In this document: in pieces, positions 1-10,000 of the stretch | Layout of the letters: each line of letters opens with the position of its first letter | Numbering within the stretch: position 1 is the first letter of the stretch | Source: Brassica napus | Lineage: Eukaryota; Streptophyta; Magnoliopsida; Brassicales; Brassicaceae | DNA: 64,000 nt | NCBI RefSeq assembly: GCF_020379485.1 | Contig: NW_026014868.1 | Coordinates: 102,001 to 166,000, forward strand | Direction of reading: 5' to 3' | The notes under the pieces: model-generated | Told to the model about the DNA's origin: nothing | What the model saw: the letters and a program-made list of their open reading frames with translations, nothing else | Databases searched by the model: none | Position numbers and translations under genes: made by a program

Positions 1-613
1 GTAGCTTGTGTGTGCTCTTTTCCTAACCTTTGGTTTTGTCCCACTGGGTTTTCCAAAGGAAGGTTTTTAACGAGGCCACAAGTCTACTTCTCCTATCTCC
101 TAGATGATTGATCTTGGTCTGTCCACATGAAGACCTTATCTTATATTTTAAGCTATGCTTTTATGTTATTTAGTTTTCGAAACTCTTTTAAAATTTGAAT
201 AAGTCTTAGTCTTGTTTTAGATTACCAAGGGAGCCTGTTCCCTTTAATGAATTCGAGAAGTGGAGCCTGTTCCAGCCTTCTCTATATAAGCTTGTAGCCA
301 TCTTCTTTTATCAGGAAGCAATCTTTTATCAAAACCTTTTGGTTCTTTTCTCTCTTGTCGTGAGTGAGTGTCTGGTGTGTAATATCCAGTCTGTTGGTGT
401 GTAATATCCAACGCCCAAGGGCTTTAGAGAGGTGTGTCATATCCGATCTAAGCCTAGGAGTATCAAGAAGCCTTTCCGCAGCCTCTTGTGTCACCATTCG
501 ATCCACATACCTTGAGAAGCTTGAGTCTTTTGATTCGTTTCTGCAAGGATTATCCCATCTGTTCCAGAGCATCATCCTAGGATCTCATCAAGCATCATCC
601 TAGGATCTCATCA
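1..613 (+). mobile_element. LTR 3' portion of a CRM-like Ty3/gypsy element, nested in a CRM copy
   Basis: The first ~100 bases resemble the LTR of the CRM elements elsewhere in this window, including the stretch around GGTTTTGTCCCA(C/T)TGGGTTTTC. A TATA box (TATATAA) is at 283-289. The segment ends in ...CTCATCA at 613, and CRM pol sequence starts immediately after it, in frame. I therefore read it as the 3' end of an LTR, on the + strand, from an element that inserted into the RT region of the CRM copy at 614-3554. The rest of this element lies left of the window, so the duplicated target (right flank ATTGG) cannot be checked. No coding region is seen. Confidence 0.6.
568..613 (+). repeat. 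Two tandem 23 bp direct repeats at an LTR end
   Basis: The 23-base unit beginning AGCATCATCC and ending CTCATCA occurs at 568-590 and again at 591-613 with no difference. The second copy ends exactly where CRM pol sequence resumes, at the presumed LTR 3' terminus. Confidence 0.85.
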
Positions 614-2794
614 ATTGGGCAAGTCCGAAATTTCCATGGCCTAGCCATCTTCTATAGGCGGTTTGTCAAGGACTTCAGCACCATTGCTGCTCCCATGACC
701 TCAGTGATCAAGAAAAATGTATCCTTTGTTTGGGGCCCTGCCCAAGAGGAGTCTTTCAATAAGCTTAAATATAGTTTAACTCATGCACCCGTTCTTACAC
801 TCCCTGATTTTAATAAAACTTTTGAGATTGAGTGTGATGCATCAGGTACAGGCATTGGAGCTGTCCTCACTCAAGGGGGCCGACCAGTGGCATTCTTTAG
901 TGAGAAACTGAGTGGAGCTGCCCTCAACTACCCAACCTATGACAAAGAGCTATACGCTCTAGTAAGGTCCCTTGAAACTTGGCAGCATTACCTTTTGTCT
1001 AAGGAATTTGTTATTCATACAGATCATGGAACACTTAAGCACTTGAGGGGACAGACCACACTCAAAAAGAGGCACGCCAGATGGCTCGATTTTGTGGAGA
1101 CCTTTCCCTATGTGATCAAGTACAAGAAGGGCAAGGACAATGTGGTGGCCGATGCACTGTCCCGGAGACACACTCTCATTGTGACCATGGAGGCCAAGAT
1201 CATGGGTTTCGAACATATTAAAGAATCTTATGCCACTGATCTTGATTTTAATGAAGTTTTCAGGAACACTGAGAAGGGGGCTTTCGGGCCATACTATCAG
1301 CATGAGGGGTTCCTGTTCAAGGGAAAGAGGTTGTGCATTCCCAAAGGAGCCATGAGGGAACTGCTGGTTCGGGAGGCCCATGGTGGCGGCCTCATGGGAC
1401 ATTTTGGTCGGGACAACACCTTGAGTGTCCTAACTGAACATTTCTTTTGGCCAAGCATGAAGAGGGATGTGGAGAGAATATGCGCCAAGTGCACTACTTG
1501 CCTTAAAACCAAGTCCAGGTCACATCCTTACGGTTTACAAATGCCATTGCTGATTCCTAACCACCCTTGGGTAGACATTTCTATGGACTTTGTGCTGGGT
1601 TTACCCAAGATAAACCACAAGGATTCCATTTTTGTAGTGGTAGACAGGTTCTCCAAGATGGCCCATTTCATAGCCTGTAACACCACTAATGATGCCACTC
1701 AGACCGCCGACCTATTCTTCAAAGAAGTGGTTCGACTACATGGTGTTCCTCGAACCATTGTGTCTGACCGTGATGCCAAGTTCCTCAGCCATTTCTGGAG
1801 GACACTATGGGGAAAGTTCAGAACCAAGCTACTATTCTCGACCACTTGCCATCCCCAGACCGACGGCCAGACTGAGGTAGTAAACCGTACACTCTCTCAA
1901 CTGTTGAGAGCTACGGTTGGTAAGAATTTAAGAAATTGGTTGTCTTGTTTGCCTTTTGTTGAGTTTGCTTATAACCATGCTAGGCACTCTACTACTAACC
2001 TGTCACCTTTTGAGATTGTTTATGGGTTTCAGCCAGAGACTCCTTTAGACTTCACAGAACTGCCCAGCTCCATGTACCGCAGTCGTGTTGGAGTCGCCAA
2101 GGCAGAGTTTGTTAAGAACATGCACCTGAAGGTCAAGGAGAGGATAGAAGCCAAGGCGGCTAAGGTCAAGGCCAAGTATGACCAGAAGAGGAAGGAGGTA
2201 CTGTTCAAACCCGGGGACTTGGTGTGGTTACACATGCGGCCCGAGAGGTTTCCAGAAGCACGGAAGTCCAAGCTCTCTCCTCGTGGAACAGGACCATTCC
2301 GCATCCTAAAGAAGATCAACGACAATGCCTATATCCTTGACCTCCCAGCTGAATTTAAAATTTCACATACTTTCAATGTCTCGGATTTGTCTCCTTTCCA
2401 TGCAGATAGTAGTGATGACTTTGCAGATGATGGTGTTCTGAGGCCAGAACCTCTTCAAGAAGGAGGGAATGATGAGGCCATCCAAGTAGAGGTTCCCATA
2501 GTTAGGTGCGGTCCCACTACCCGGAGTGGAACCAGGGCCTTGCGAGAAGGTTTCACCAAAGCTGTCCAACAAATCCTTGATCAAGATGGACAGACTGACC
2601 AGGACCAGCTGCTGATTGAGAAGATGGTCCAGTTGAAGATTCAAGATCAAGCCGGCCCAAAGGAGGTTCAGGATGCGGCCGACCCGATCCAGTTCAGACT
2701 CAACCAAGCCGGACTTATCCTTTCCACATCCGAGCTTGGTCCAGACTCAGTTTCCATTTCATCCACTCCAACTCTTTCCGGTTCTGAGATCTAG
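614..2794 (+). CDS. Gag-pol polyprotein fragment: RT end, RNase H, integrase (CRM clade)
   Basis: The reading frame is open from the junction codon at 614 to a TAG at 2792-2794. The first in-frame ATG at 695 is internal to RT and is not a real start. In order it encodes: the RT thumb/connection; RNase H ([11 protein letters not shown], then [19 protein letters not shown] and ADALSRR); the integrase zinc-binding region ending CAKCTTC; and the integrase core with MDFVLGLP, SDRDAKF and HPQTDGQTE supplying the D, D and E residues. A basic C-terminal tail follows (GPTTRSGTRAL). This is the only CRM copy here whose integrase-to-end frame has no internal stop or frameshift, but without gag, protease and most of RT it cannot be autonomous. 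The last ~108 codons lie inside the 3' LTR. There is no chromodomain of the Tekay type; the tail matches what is known of CRM integrases. Confidence 0.85.
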   Translation: MGQVRNFHGLAIFYRRFVKDFSTIAAPMTSVIKKNVSFVWGPAQEESFNKLKYSLTHAPVLTLPDFNKTFEIECDASGTGIGAVLTQGGRPVAFFSEKLSGAALNYPTYDKELYALVRSLETWQHYLLSKEFVIHTDHGTLKHLRGQTTLKKRHARWLDFVETFPYVIKYKKGKDNVVADALSRRHTLIVTMEAKIMGFEHIKESYATDLDFNEVFRNTEKGAFGPYYQHEGFLFKGKRLCIPKGAMRELLVREAHGGGLMGHFGRDNTLSVLTEHFFWPSMKRDVERICAKCTTCLKTKSRSHPYGLQMPLLIPNHPWVDISMDFVLGLPKINHKDSIFVVVDRFSKMAHFIACNTTNDATQTADLFFKEVVRLHGVPRTIVSDRDAKFLSHFWRTLWGKFRTKLLFSTTCHPQTDGQTEVVNRTLSQLLRATVGKNLRNWLSCLPFVEFAYNHARHSTTNLSPFEIVYGFQPETPLDFTELPSSMYRSRVGVAKAEFVKNMHLKVKERIEAKAAKVKAKYDQKRKEVLFKPGDLVWLHMRPERFPEARKSKLSPRGTGPFRILKKINDNAYILDLPAEFKISHTFNVSDLSPFHADSSDDFADDGVLRPEPLQEGGNDEAIQVEVPIVRCGPTTRSGTRALREGFTKAVQQILDQDGQTDQDQLLIEKMVQLKIQDQAGPKEVQDAADPIQFRLNQAGLILSTSELGPDSVSISSTPTLSGSEI
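2457..2469 (+). other. Polypurine tract of CRM element
   Basis: AAGAAGGAGGGAA is all purine and lies directly before the LTR start TGATGAGG at 2470. It is the expected primer site for plus-strand DNA synthesis and fixes the LTR boundary inside the pol frame. Confidence 0.85.
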
Positions 2795-3554
2795 CCAACC
2801 ACCAAGGGGAGTAGCATGTGTTGTACTCTTTTTCCTCACCAGGTTTTGTCCCATTGGGTTTTCTTGGTAAGGTTTTAATGAGGCAACATGCAAGCATGCT
2901 ATTAGCCTTGGTCTAGGCCTTCTCAAACCGACAACCAGATGTCTGGTTTATTTTAATTTATTTGGTTAAGACTTTGGGCTATTGTTTCAGCCTTATTTTG
3001 GCCAGCTTGTTTAAGGCCTTTTTATCTTTGAGTCCCATAAGGGGTAAACCCTATATAACTCCATGAAGTTGGCGATTTTTGGCCTAAGTCTTTTATGAAA
3101 TAATTTTGCCTTTGCAAACCTAAAACCCTAAGTCTTTTTCTGTGAGAAACAAGAGAGAGCAGCCGAATCTTAATGAGCTTCAAACCACCAAGCTTGTGGC
3201 GATTCTTCAACTCCATTCCATCCATCGATTTGCCTTGAGAGTGATACACATCCAGCAAGCCAAATCCCATATCTATCCACCTCCATCCACTGTTCTTGTT
3301 GAGAGAGATACACATCCAGCAACAAGGATCCATCCTCCATAACCTCTATCCTTCTCTTATTTTGTTTTATCTTGCATCATATAGTTCTAGATTTTTCCAT
3401 TCATTATCAAAAACCCATAAAAAGAACCAGATCGGCCATCTCCCACTCCATCACGTCCGTCTAGCCGTCCCCTAGCCGTCCGTCCGTTCTGTCCAGTCCG
3501 AGTTCTTGAACCTCAGACCGTCCGTCCGTGCAATCTGATTCCCGGCCTGTATCA
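2470..3554 (+). repeat. 3' LTR of CRM element (1085 bp)
   Basis: It starts TGATGAGGCC after the PPT and ends CTGTATCA. A TATA box (TATATAA) is at 3052-3058. The start agrees with the outer ends of both complete CRM copies (31543 and 56106), where the same TGATGAGG meets satellite. The first 325 bp are the coding end of pol. Near the 3' end it carries GTCCGTCCGT-type short repeats. Confidence 0.85.
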
Positions 3555-5564
3555 CCAAGGACCAACGTGCTGATATGTGTACTGATGGACAGCCACGGAC
3601 GTTCTGTGTGTGCTGACAGACACACACGGGCACACATGGACAGCCACGGATGTCCTATGTGTGCTGACGGACACCCACGGACGTCCTGTGTGTGCTGACG
3701 GACACCCACAGACGTCCTGTGTGTACTTAACAGACAGCCCACGTGGGCCAAAATCACCCGAACTGTCCACAGGAAGGGTCAGCTTGCTGAGTCCAAGGAC
3801 CAACGTGATAATATGTGTACTGATGGACAGCCACGGACGTTCTGTGTGTGCTGACGGACACACACGGACACACATGGACAGCCACAGACGTCCTGTGTGT
3901 GCAGACGGACACCCACAGACGTCCTGTGTGTGCTGACGGACACCCACAGACGTCCTGTGTGTAATGACGGACACCCACGGACGTCCTGTGTGTACTGAAC
4001 AGACAGCCCACGTGGGCCAAAATCACCCGAACAGTCCACGAGAAGGAGCAGCGTGCTGATATATGGACCAAGGTGCTGATATGTGTATTGATGGACAGCC
4101 GCAGACGTCCTGTGTGTGCTGACGGACACACACGGACAGCCACAGACGTCCTGTGTGTGCTATTGGACACACACGGACGTCATGTTTGTGCTGACGGACA
4201 CCCATGGACGTCCTATGTGTACTGAACAGACAGCCCACATGGGCCAAAATCACCCGAACAGTCCACGGGAAGGGCCAGCGTGCTGATATGTGTACTAATG
4301 GACAGCCACAGACGTCCTGTGTGTGCTGACGGACACACACGGACAGCCACAGACGTCCTGTGTGTGCTTACGGATAGCCACGAACAGCCACGGACGTCCT
4401 GTGTGTGCTGGCGGACACCCACTGGACGTCCTGTGGGTACTGAACAGACAGCCCACGTGGGCTAAAATCACCCAAACAGTCAACGGGAAGGGCCAGCGTG
4501 CTGAGTCCAAGGACCAACATGCTGATATGTGTACTGATGGACAGCCACGGACGTTATGTGTGTGCTGACAGACACACATGGACAGCCACGAAAGTCCTGT
4601 GTGTGCTGCCGGACACCCACGGACGTCCTGTGTGTGCTGACGGACATCCACAGACGTCCTGTGTGTAATGAACAGACAGCCCATGTGGGCCAAAATCACC
4701 CGAACAGTCCACGAGACGGAGCAGCATGCTGAGTCCAAAGACCAGTGTGCTGAGTCCAAAGACCAGCGTGCTGATATATGTACTGATGGACAGCCACGGA
4801 CGTCCTGTGTGTGCTGACGGACACAAACGGACACACACGGACATCCTGTGTGTGCTGACGGACACACACAGACATGCTGTGTGTGCTGACGGACAGCCAC
4901 AGAGGTCATGTGTGTGCTGACGGACACCCACAGACTTTCTGTGTGTACTGAACAGACAGCCCACGTGGGCCAAAATCACCCAAACAGTCCACAGGAAGGG
5001 TCAGCGTGCTGAGTCCAAGGACCAACGTGCTGATATGTGTACTGATGGACAGCCACAGACGTTCTGTGTGTGCTGACGGACACACACGGACACACTTGGA
5101 CAGCCACAGACGTCCTGTGTGTGCTGACGGACACCCACAGACGTCCTGTGTGTGCTGACGGACACCCACAGACGTCCTGTGTGTACTGAACAGACAGCCC
5201 ACGTGGGCCAAAATCACCCGAACAGTCCACTGGAAGGGTCAGCGTGCTGAGTCCAAGGACCAACGTGATGATATGTGTACTGATGGACAGCCACAGACGT
5301 CATGTGTGTGTTGACGGACACACACGGACAGGCACGGACGTCCTGTGTGAGCTGTCGGACACACACAGACGTCATGTGTGTGCTGATGGACACCCATGGA
5401 CGTCCTATTTGTACTGAACAGACATCCCATGTGGGCCAAAATCACCCGAACAGTCTACGGTAAGGGCCATCGTGATGATATGTGTACTAATGGAAAGCCA
5501 CTGACATCTTGTGTGTGTGCTGACGGACACACACAGACACACACTGACAGCCACAGACGTCTTG
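3555..5564. repeat. Complex satellite array, block 1
   Basis: This block is tandem satellite. Landmarks recur every ~218-280 bp (anchor palindrome near 3738, 4008, 4233, 4451, 4680, 4960, 5199 and 5427). Each unit holds an anchor (TACTGAACAGACAGCCCACG, then TGGGCCAAAATCACCC, GAGTCCAAGGACCA and GCTGATATGTGTACTGATGG) plus 2-5 subrepeats of ~31 bp on GGACGTCCTGTGTGTGCTGA. Variation is mainly CpG to TpG/CpA changes and subrepeat number. The array continues after the solo LTR at 5565-7009. Long open frames on both strands are a by-product of the stop-poor repeat. Confidence 0.93.
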
Positions 5565-7009
5565 TGTAAGACCCGAACCCTGGCCTCTCGACCTGATGGA
5601 GTCCGCAGGCTTACTTAATAATTTCTTTGCTTGTTTGATCCATTTTAAGTCTTTTATTTACTAATTCATATTCGAATATGAGGTTCATAAACAAAGGAAC
5701 AGATTGCACAGCGGAATAACAATGTATAAACTTTGTATTACCTAGAAACATGAGATTCAATACACAACTTCTTAACAGTATCATAGACAATCACTAGTTC
5801 ATCCCTAGCATCATCTAACCACACGTTACACAGCCTCTCACTGACCGAGCCTTCACGGCTCCTTGGCTTGACCAGAACCATCCTTAGTTCCTGAAACCAC
5901 AACCAGATAAGCATTAATCATAACCGAGAATGGAACGGATTGATTACACAATGCTTGGCTTGGTTCCTAGAACTTAGATAAGCCTCAGTCAACATAAACA
6001 TAAAACCTATGAACCTAGGACTCAACCAACACAACCTTTCGTGTTTAACCAGAGAGAAGAGAAGAGAAACGAATTGAAACAGATAAGGAGAGCCGGATGG
6101 GACTTAGGAACCAAGCAGAGCCGCGGTGCGGTCTCATGGACCGTCCGTTCGGTCTGATGGAGCCACGGCCCATCACATACCTTGTGAACCACGTCTGGGT
6201 TCTCCATGCTCTTCTCCTTGTCTTGATCTCCCATTCTTGACCGGAGTTAGTTCTCAAACGATCAGAGTCGCCGGAACACAACACCACCACAATCGGCCTT
6301 TCTCTTGGCCGGAACTCTCTCTTTCTCTCTTTCTTTCTCTCTACGTTTTTCTCTGAGTATTTTACTCTGGAATTGGATAATGAAATCGACCAGAGAGCCC
6401 CCATATTTATAGAAAACGAGGGGGTAAGTCTTGCCCCACGAACAGGCACGACTTGCTAGCGAATGGGCACCATCGGCCAAGGGTTGCCCCCTTCGGCCAC
6501 TTGCATCCCTTCGCCCTTTCTGATTGGGTTTGGGGTCGGTCATAAGCCCAACCCACGCCCCAGGCCTCCTGGACTTAGCCCACGGCCTTGTCCAAAGACC
6601 CAACAGCCCATGGCCTCATGGCCGGACTTCACAGCCCGCCACTGACCCGGACCCAGACTATCGGCCTAAAGCCCGGACAGTCCGTCTAGCTGAGATGAGC
6701 TGACTCTCAGCTGCCTCAGCTGAGTGAGCTAGTAGTCCAGCTAGTGGAGCTGACTTAGTAGGGACTGAGCTGGAGTGAACTGAACCTAGCTTCTTTGAAC
6801 TGGCCGAGCTACTCGTCCACTTCGTCCAGCTACCGTCTTACTCATCCTAGCTGTCTCTTAGCTTGTATAAGGTTAAGTCTAAGTTTCCTTATGTCCTTAA
6901 CCTTCTTTCTCGACCATGGAACGCTTGCCTTGATGCCCTAAGACTGGCTTGCACGTTTCCTCGCACCATGGCCGTCCCAACAATCCTACTCAGGATTGGG
7001 GGCGTGACA
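5565..7009 (-). mobile_element. Solo LTR of Tekay-like family B
   Basis: It runs from TGTAAGACCC to GGGGGCGTGACA and is flanked by a perfect 5 bp duplication TCTTG (5560-5564 and 7010-7014). There is no internal domain. Excision with one TCTTG restores the satellite. It matches the LTRs at 59384-61392 and 61628-63723 but is 1445 bp instead of ~2.0-2.1 kb, because ~0.6 kb is missing near 6019 (left of the block that begins ACTCAACCAACACAACC). It is the product of LTR-LTR recombination of a once full element. On the - strand a TATA box (TATAAATA) reads at about 6406-6413. Confidence 0.9.
5738..6234 (-). CDS. Candidate two-exon small ORF inside family B LTR (solo copy)
   Basis: Exon 1 is 6234-6181: an ATG frame of 18 codons beginning MGDQDKEK and ending in AAG before the donor GTATGTG. 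The predicted intron is 6180-5891 (290 nt), ending TTTCAG. Exon 2 is 5890-5738: 50 codons plus TAA, phase 0, with no internal stop. The product would be 68 residues; exon 2 carries C, W and D at its positions 21, 24 and 26. It is unlike any protein family I recognise. The same gene model is open in the other two family B LTRs and has a counterpart in family A (27124-27809). Splicing is inferred from sequence alone. Confidence 0.4.
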
Positions 7010-10000
7010 TCTTGTGTGTGCTGACGGATAGCCACGAACAGCCACGGACGTCCTGTGTGTGCTGGCGGACACCCACGGACGTCCTGTGTGTACTGCACAG
7101 ACAGCCCACGTGGGCCAAAAACACCCAAACAGTCCACAGGAAGAGCCAGCGTGCTGAGTCCAAGGACCAACGTGCTGAGTCCAAGGACCAACGTGCTGAT
7201 ATGTGTACTGATGGACAGCCACGGACGTTCTGTGTGTGCTGACGGACACACACAGACACACATGGACAGCCACGGACGTCCAGTATGTGCTGATACACCC
7301 ATAGACGTCCTGTGTGTGCTGACGGATATCCACAGACGTCCTTTGTGTACTGAACAGACAGCCCACGTGGGCCAACATCACCTGAACAGTCCACGCGAAG
7401 GAGCAGCGTGCTGAGTCCAAAGACCAGTGTGCTGATATATGTACTGATGGACAGCCACGGACGTCCTGTGTGTGCTGACGGGCACACATGGACACACACG
7501 GACACACACGGACGTTCTGTGTGTGCTGACGGACACACACGGACGTCGTGTGTGTGCTGACGAACACCACAGACATCCTGTGTGTGCTGACGGACACCCA
7601 CAGACGTCCTCTGTGTACTGAACAGACAGCCCACGCGGGCCAAAATCACCCGAACAGTCCACAGGAAGGAGCAGCGTGCTGAGTCCAAAAATTAGCGTGC
7701 TGATATGTGTACTGATGGACATCCACGGACGCCATGTGTGTGCTGACGGACAGCCACAGACGTCCTGTCTGTGCAGGCGGACACCCACGGACGTCCTGTG
7801 TGTACTGAACAGACAGCCCACGTGGGCCAAAATCACCCGAACAGTCCACGGGAAGGGTCAGCGTGCTGAGTCCAAGGACCAACGTGCTGATATGTGTACT
7901 GATGGACAGCCACAGACGTCCTGTGTGTGCTGACCGACACACATGGACAGCCACGGATGTCTTGTGTGTGCTGTCGGACTCACACAGACGTCATGTGTGT
8001 GCTGACGGACACCCATGGACGTCCTGTGTGTACTGAACATACAGCCCACGTGGGCCAAAATCACCCGAACAATCCACGGGAAGGGCCAGCGTTCTGACTC
8101 CAAGGACCAGCGTGCTGATATGTGTACTAATGGACAGCCACAGACGTCATGTGTGTGTGCTGACGGATACACACAGACACACACGGACACCCACAGACGT
8201 CATATGTGTACTGAACAGACAGCCCACGTGGGCCAAAATCACCCGAACTGTCCACAGGAAGGGTCAGCGTGCTGAGTCCAAGGACCAACGTGCTGATATG
8301 TGTACTAATGGACAGCCGCGGACGTTCTGTGTGTGCTGACGGACACACACAGACACACATGGACAGCCACAGATGTCCTATGTGTGCTGACGGACACCCA
8401 CGAACGTCCTGTGTGTGCTGACGGAGACCCACAGACGTCCTGTGTGTACTGAACAGACAGCCCACGTGGGCCAAAATCACCCGAACAGTCCACGGGAAGG
8501 GTCAGTGTGCTGAGTCCAAGGACCAACGTGCTGATATATGTACTGATGGACAGCCACAGACGTCCTGTGTGTGCTGACCGACACACACGGACAGCCACGG
8601 ACATCTTGTGTGTGCTGTCGGACTCACACAGACGTCATGTGTGTGCTGACGGACACCCATGAACGTCCTGTGTGTACCGAACAGACAGCCCACGTGGGCC
8701 AAAATCACCCGAACATTCCACGGGATGGGCCAGCGTGCTGAGTCCAAGGACCAGCGTGCTGATATGCTGAGTCCAAGGACCAGCGTGCTGATATGTGTAC
8801 TAATGGACAGCCACAGACGTCATGTGTGTGTGCTGACGGACACACACAGACACACACGGACACCCACAGACGTCATATGTGTACTGAACAGACAGCCTAC
8901 GTGGGCCAAAATCACCCGAACTGTCCACAGGAAGGGTCAGCGTGCTGAGTCCAAGGACCAACGTGCTGATATGTGTACTGATGGACAGCCATGGACGTTC
9001 TGTGTGTGCTGACGGACACACATGGACAGCCACGGATGTCCTATGTGTGCTGACGGACACCCACGGACGTCCTGTGTGTGCTGACAGACACCCACAAACG
9101 TCCTGTGTGTACTTAACAGACAGCCCACGTGGGCCAAAATCACCCGAACTGTCCACAGGAAGGGTCAGCGTGCTGAGTCCAAGGACCAACGTGATGATAT
9201 GTGTACTGATGGACAGCCACAGACGTTCTGTGTGTGCTGACGGACACACACGGACACACATGGACAGCCATGGACGTCCTGTGTGTGCTGACGGACACCC
9301 ACAGACGTCCTGTGTGTGCTGACGGACACCCACAGACGTCCTGTGTGTTCTGACGGACACCCACGGACGTCCTGTGTGTACTGAACAGACAGCCCACGTG
9401 GGCCAAAATCACCCGAACAGTCCACGAGAAGGAGCAGCGTGCTGATATATGGACCAAGGTGCTGATATGTGTACTGATGGACAGCCACAGACGTCCTGTG
9501 TGTGCTGACGGACACACACAGACAGCCACAAACGTCCTGTGTGTGCTTTTGGACACACACGGACGTCATGTGTGTGCTGACAGACACCCATGGACGTCCT
9601 ATGTGTACTGAACAGACAGCCCACGTGGGCCAAAATCACCTGAACAGTCCACGGGAAGGGCCAGCGTGCTGATATGTGTACTAATGGACAGCCACAGACG
9701 TCCTGTGTGTGCTGACGGACACACACAGACACACACGGACAGTCACAGATGTCCTGTGTGTGCTTACGGACAGCCATGAACAGCCACAGACGTCCTGTGT
9801 GTGCTAGCGGACACCCACGGACGTCCTGTGTGTGCTGGCGGACACCCACGGACGTTCTGTGTGTACTGCACAGACAGCCCACGTGGGCCAAAATCACCCA
9901 ATCAGTCCACGGGAAGGGCCAGCGTGCTGAGTCCAAGGACCAACGTGCTGATATGTGTACTGATAGACAGCCACAGACGTTCTGTGTGTGCTGACGGACA

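Larger units (their letters stand above)
614..3554 (+). mobile_element. CRM-clade Ty3/gypsy element, 5'-truncated (3' pol + 3' LTR)
   Basis: The copy holds the end of RT, RNase H, integrase, polypurine tract and a complete 3' LTR. It is broken on the left by the LTR at 1-613. On the right it ends ...CCCGGCCTGTATCA at 3554 and passes directly into satellite (right flank CCAAG). The protein has the RNase H and integrase style typical of plant CRM centromeric retrotransposons. It is nearly identical to the two - strand copies at 15658-31543 and 48837-56106. Confidence 0.85.

Noticed and set aside
3555..5564. CRISPR-like array of ~31 bp direct repeats
   Set aside because: There are no unique spacers; subrepeats abut each other within a eukaryotic satellite flanked by retrotransposons.
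6045..6449. 134-codon frame antisense to the usual LTR reading in family B (also near 62190-62595)
   Set aside because: It overlaps the TATA box and exon 1 in another frame, is arginine/glutamate-rich from a purine run, and has no domain.
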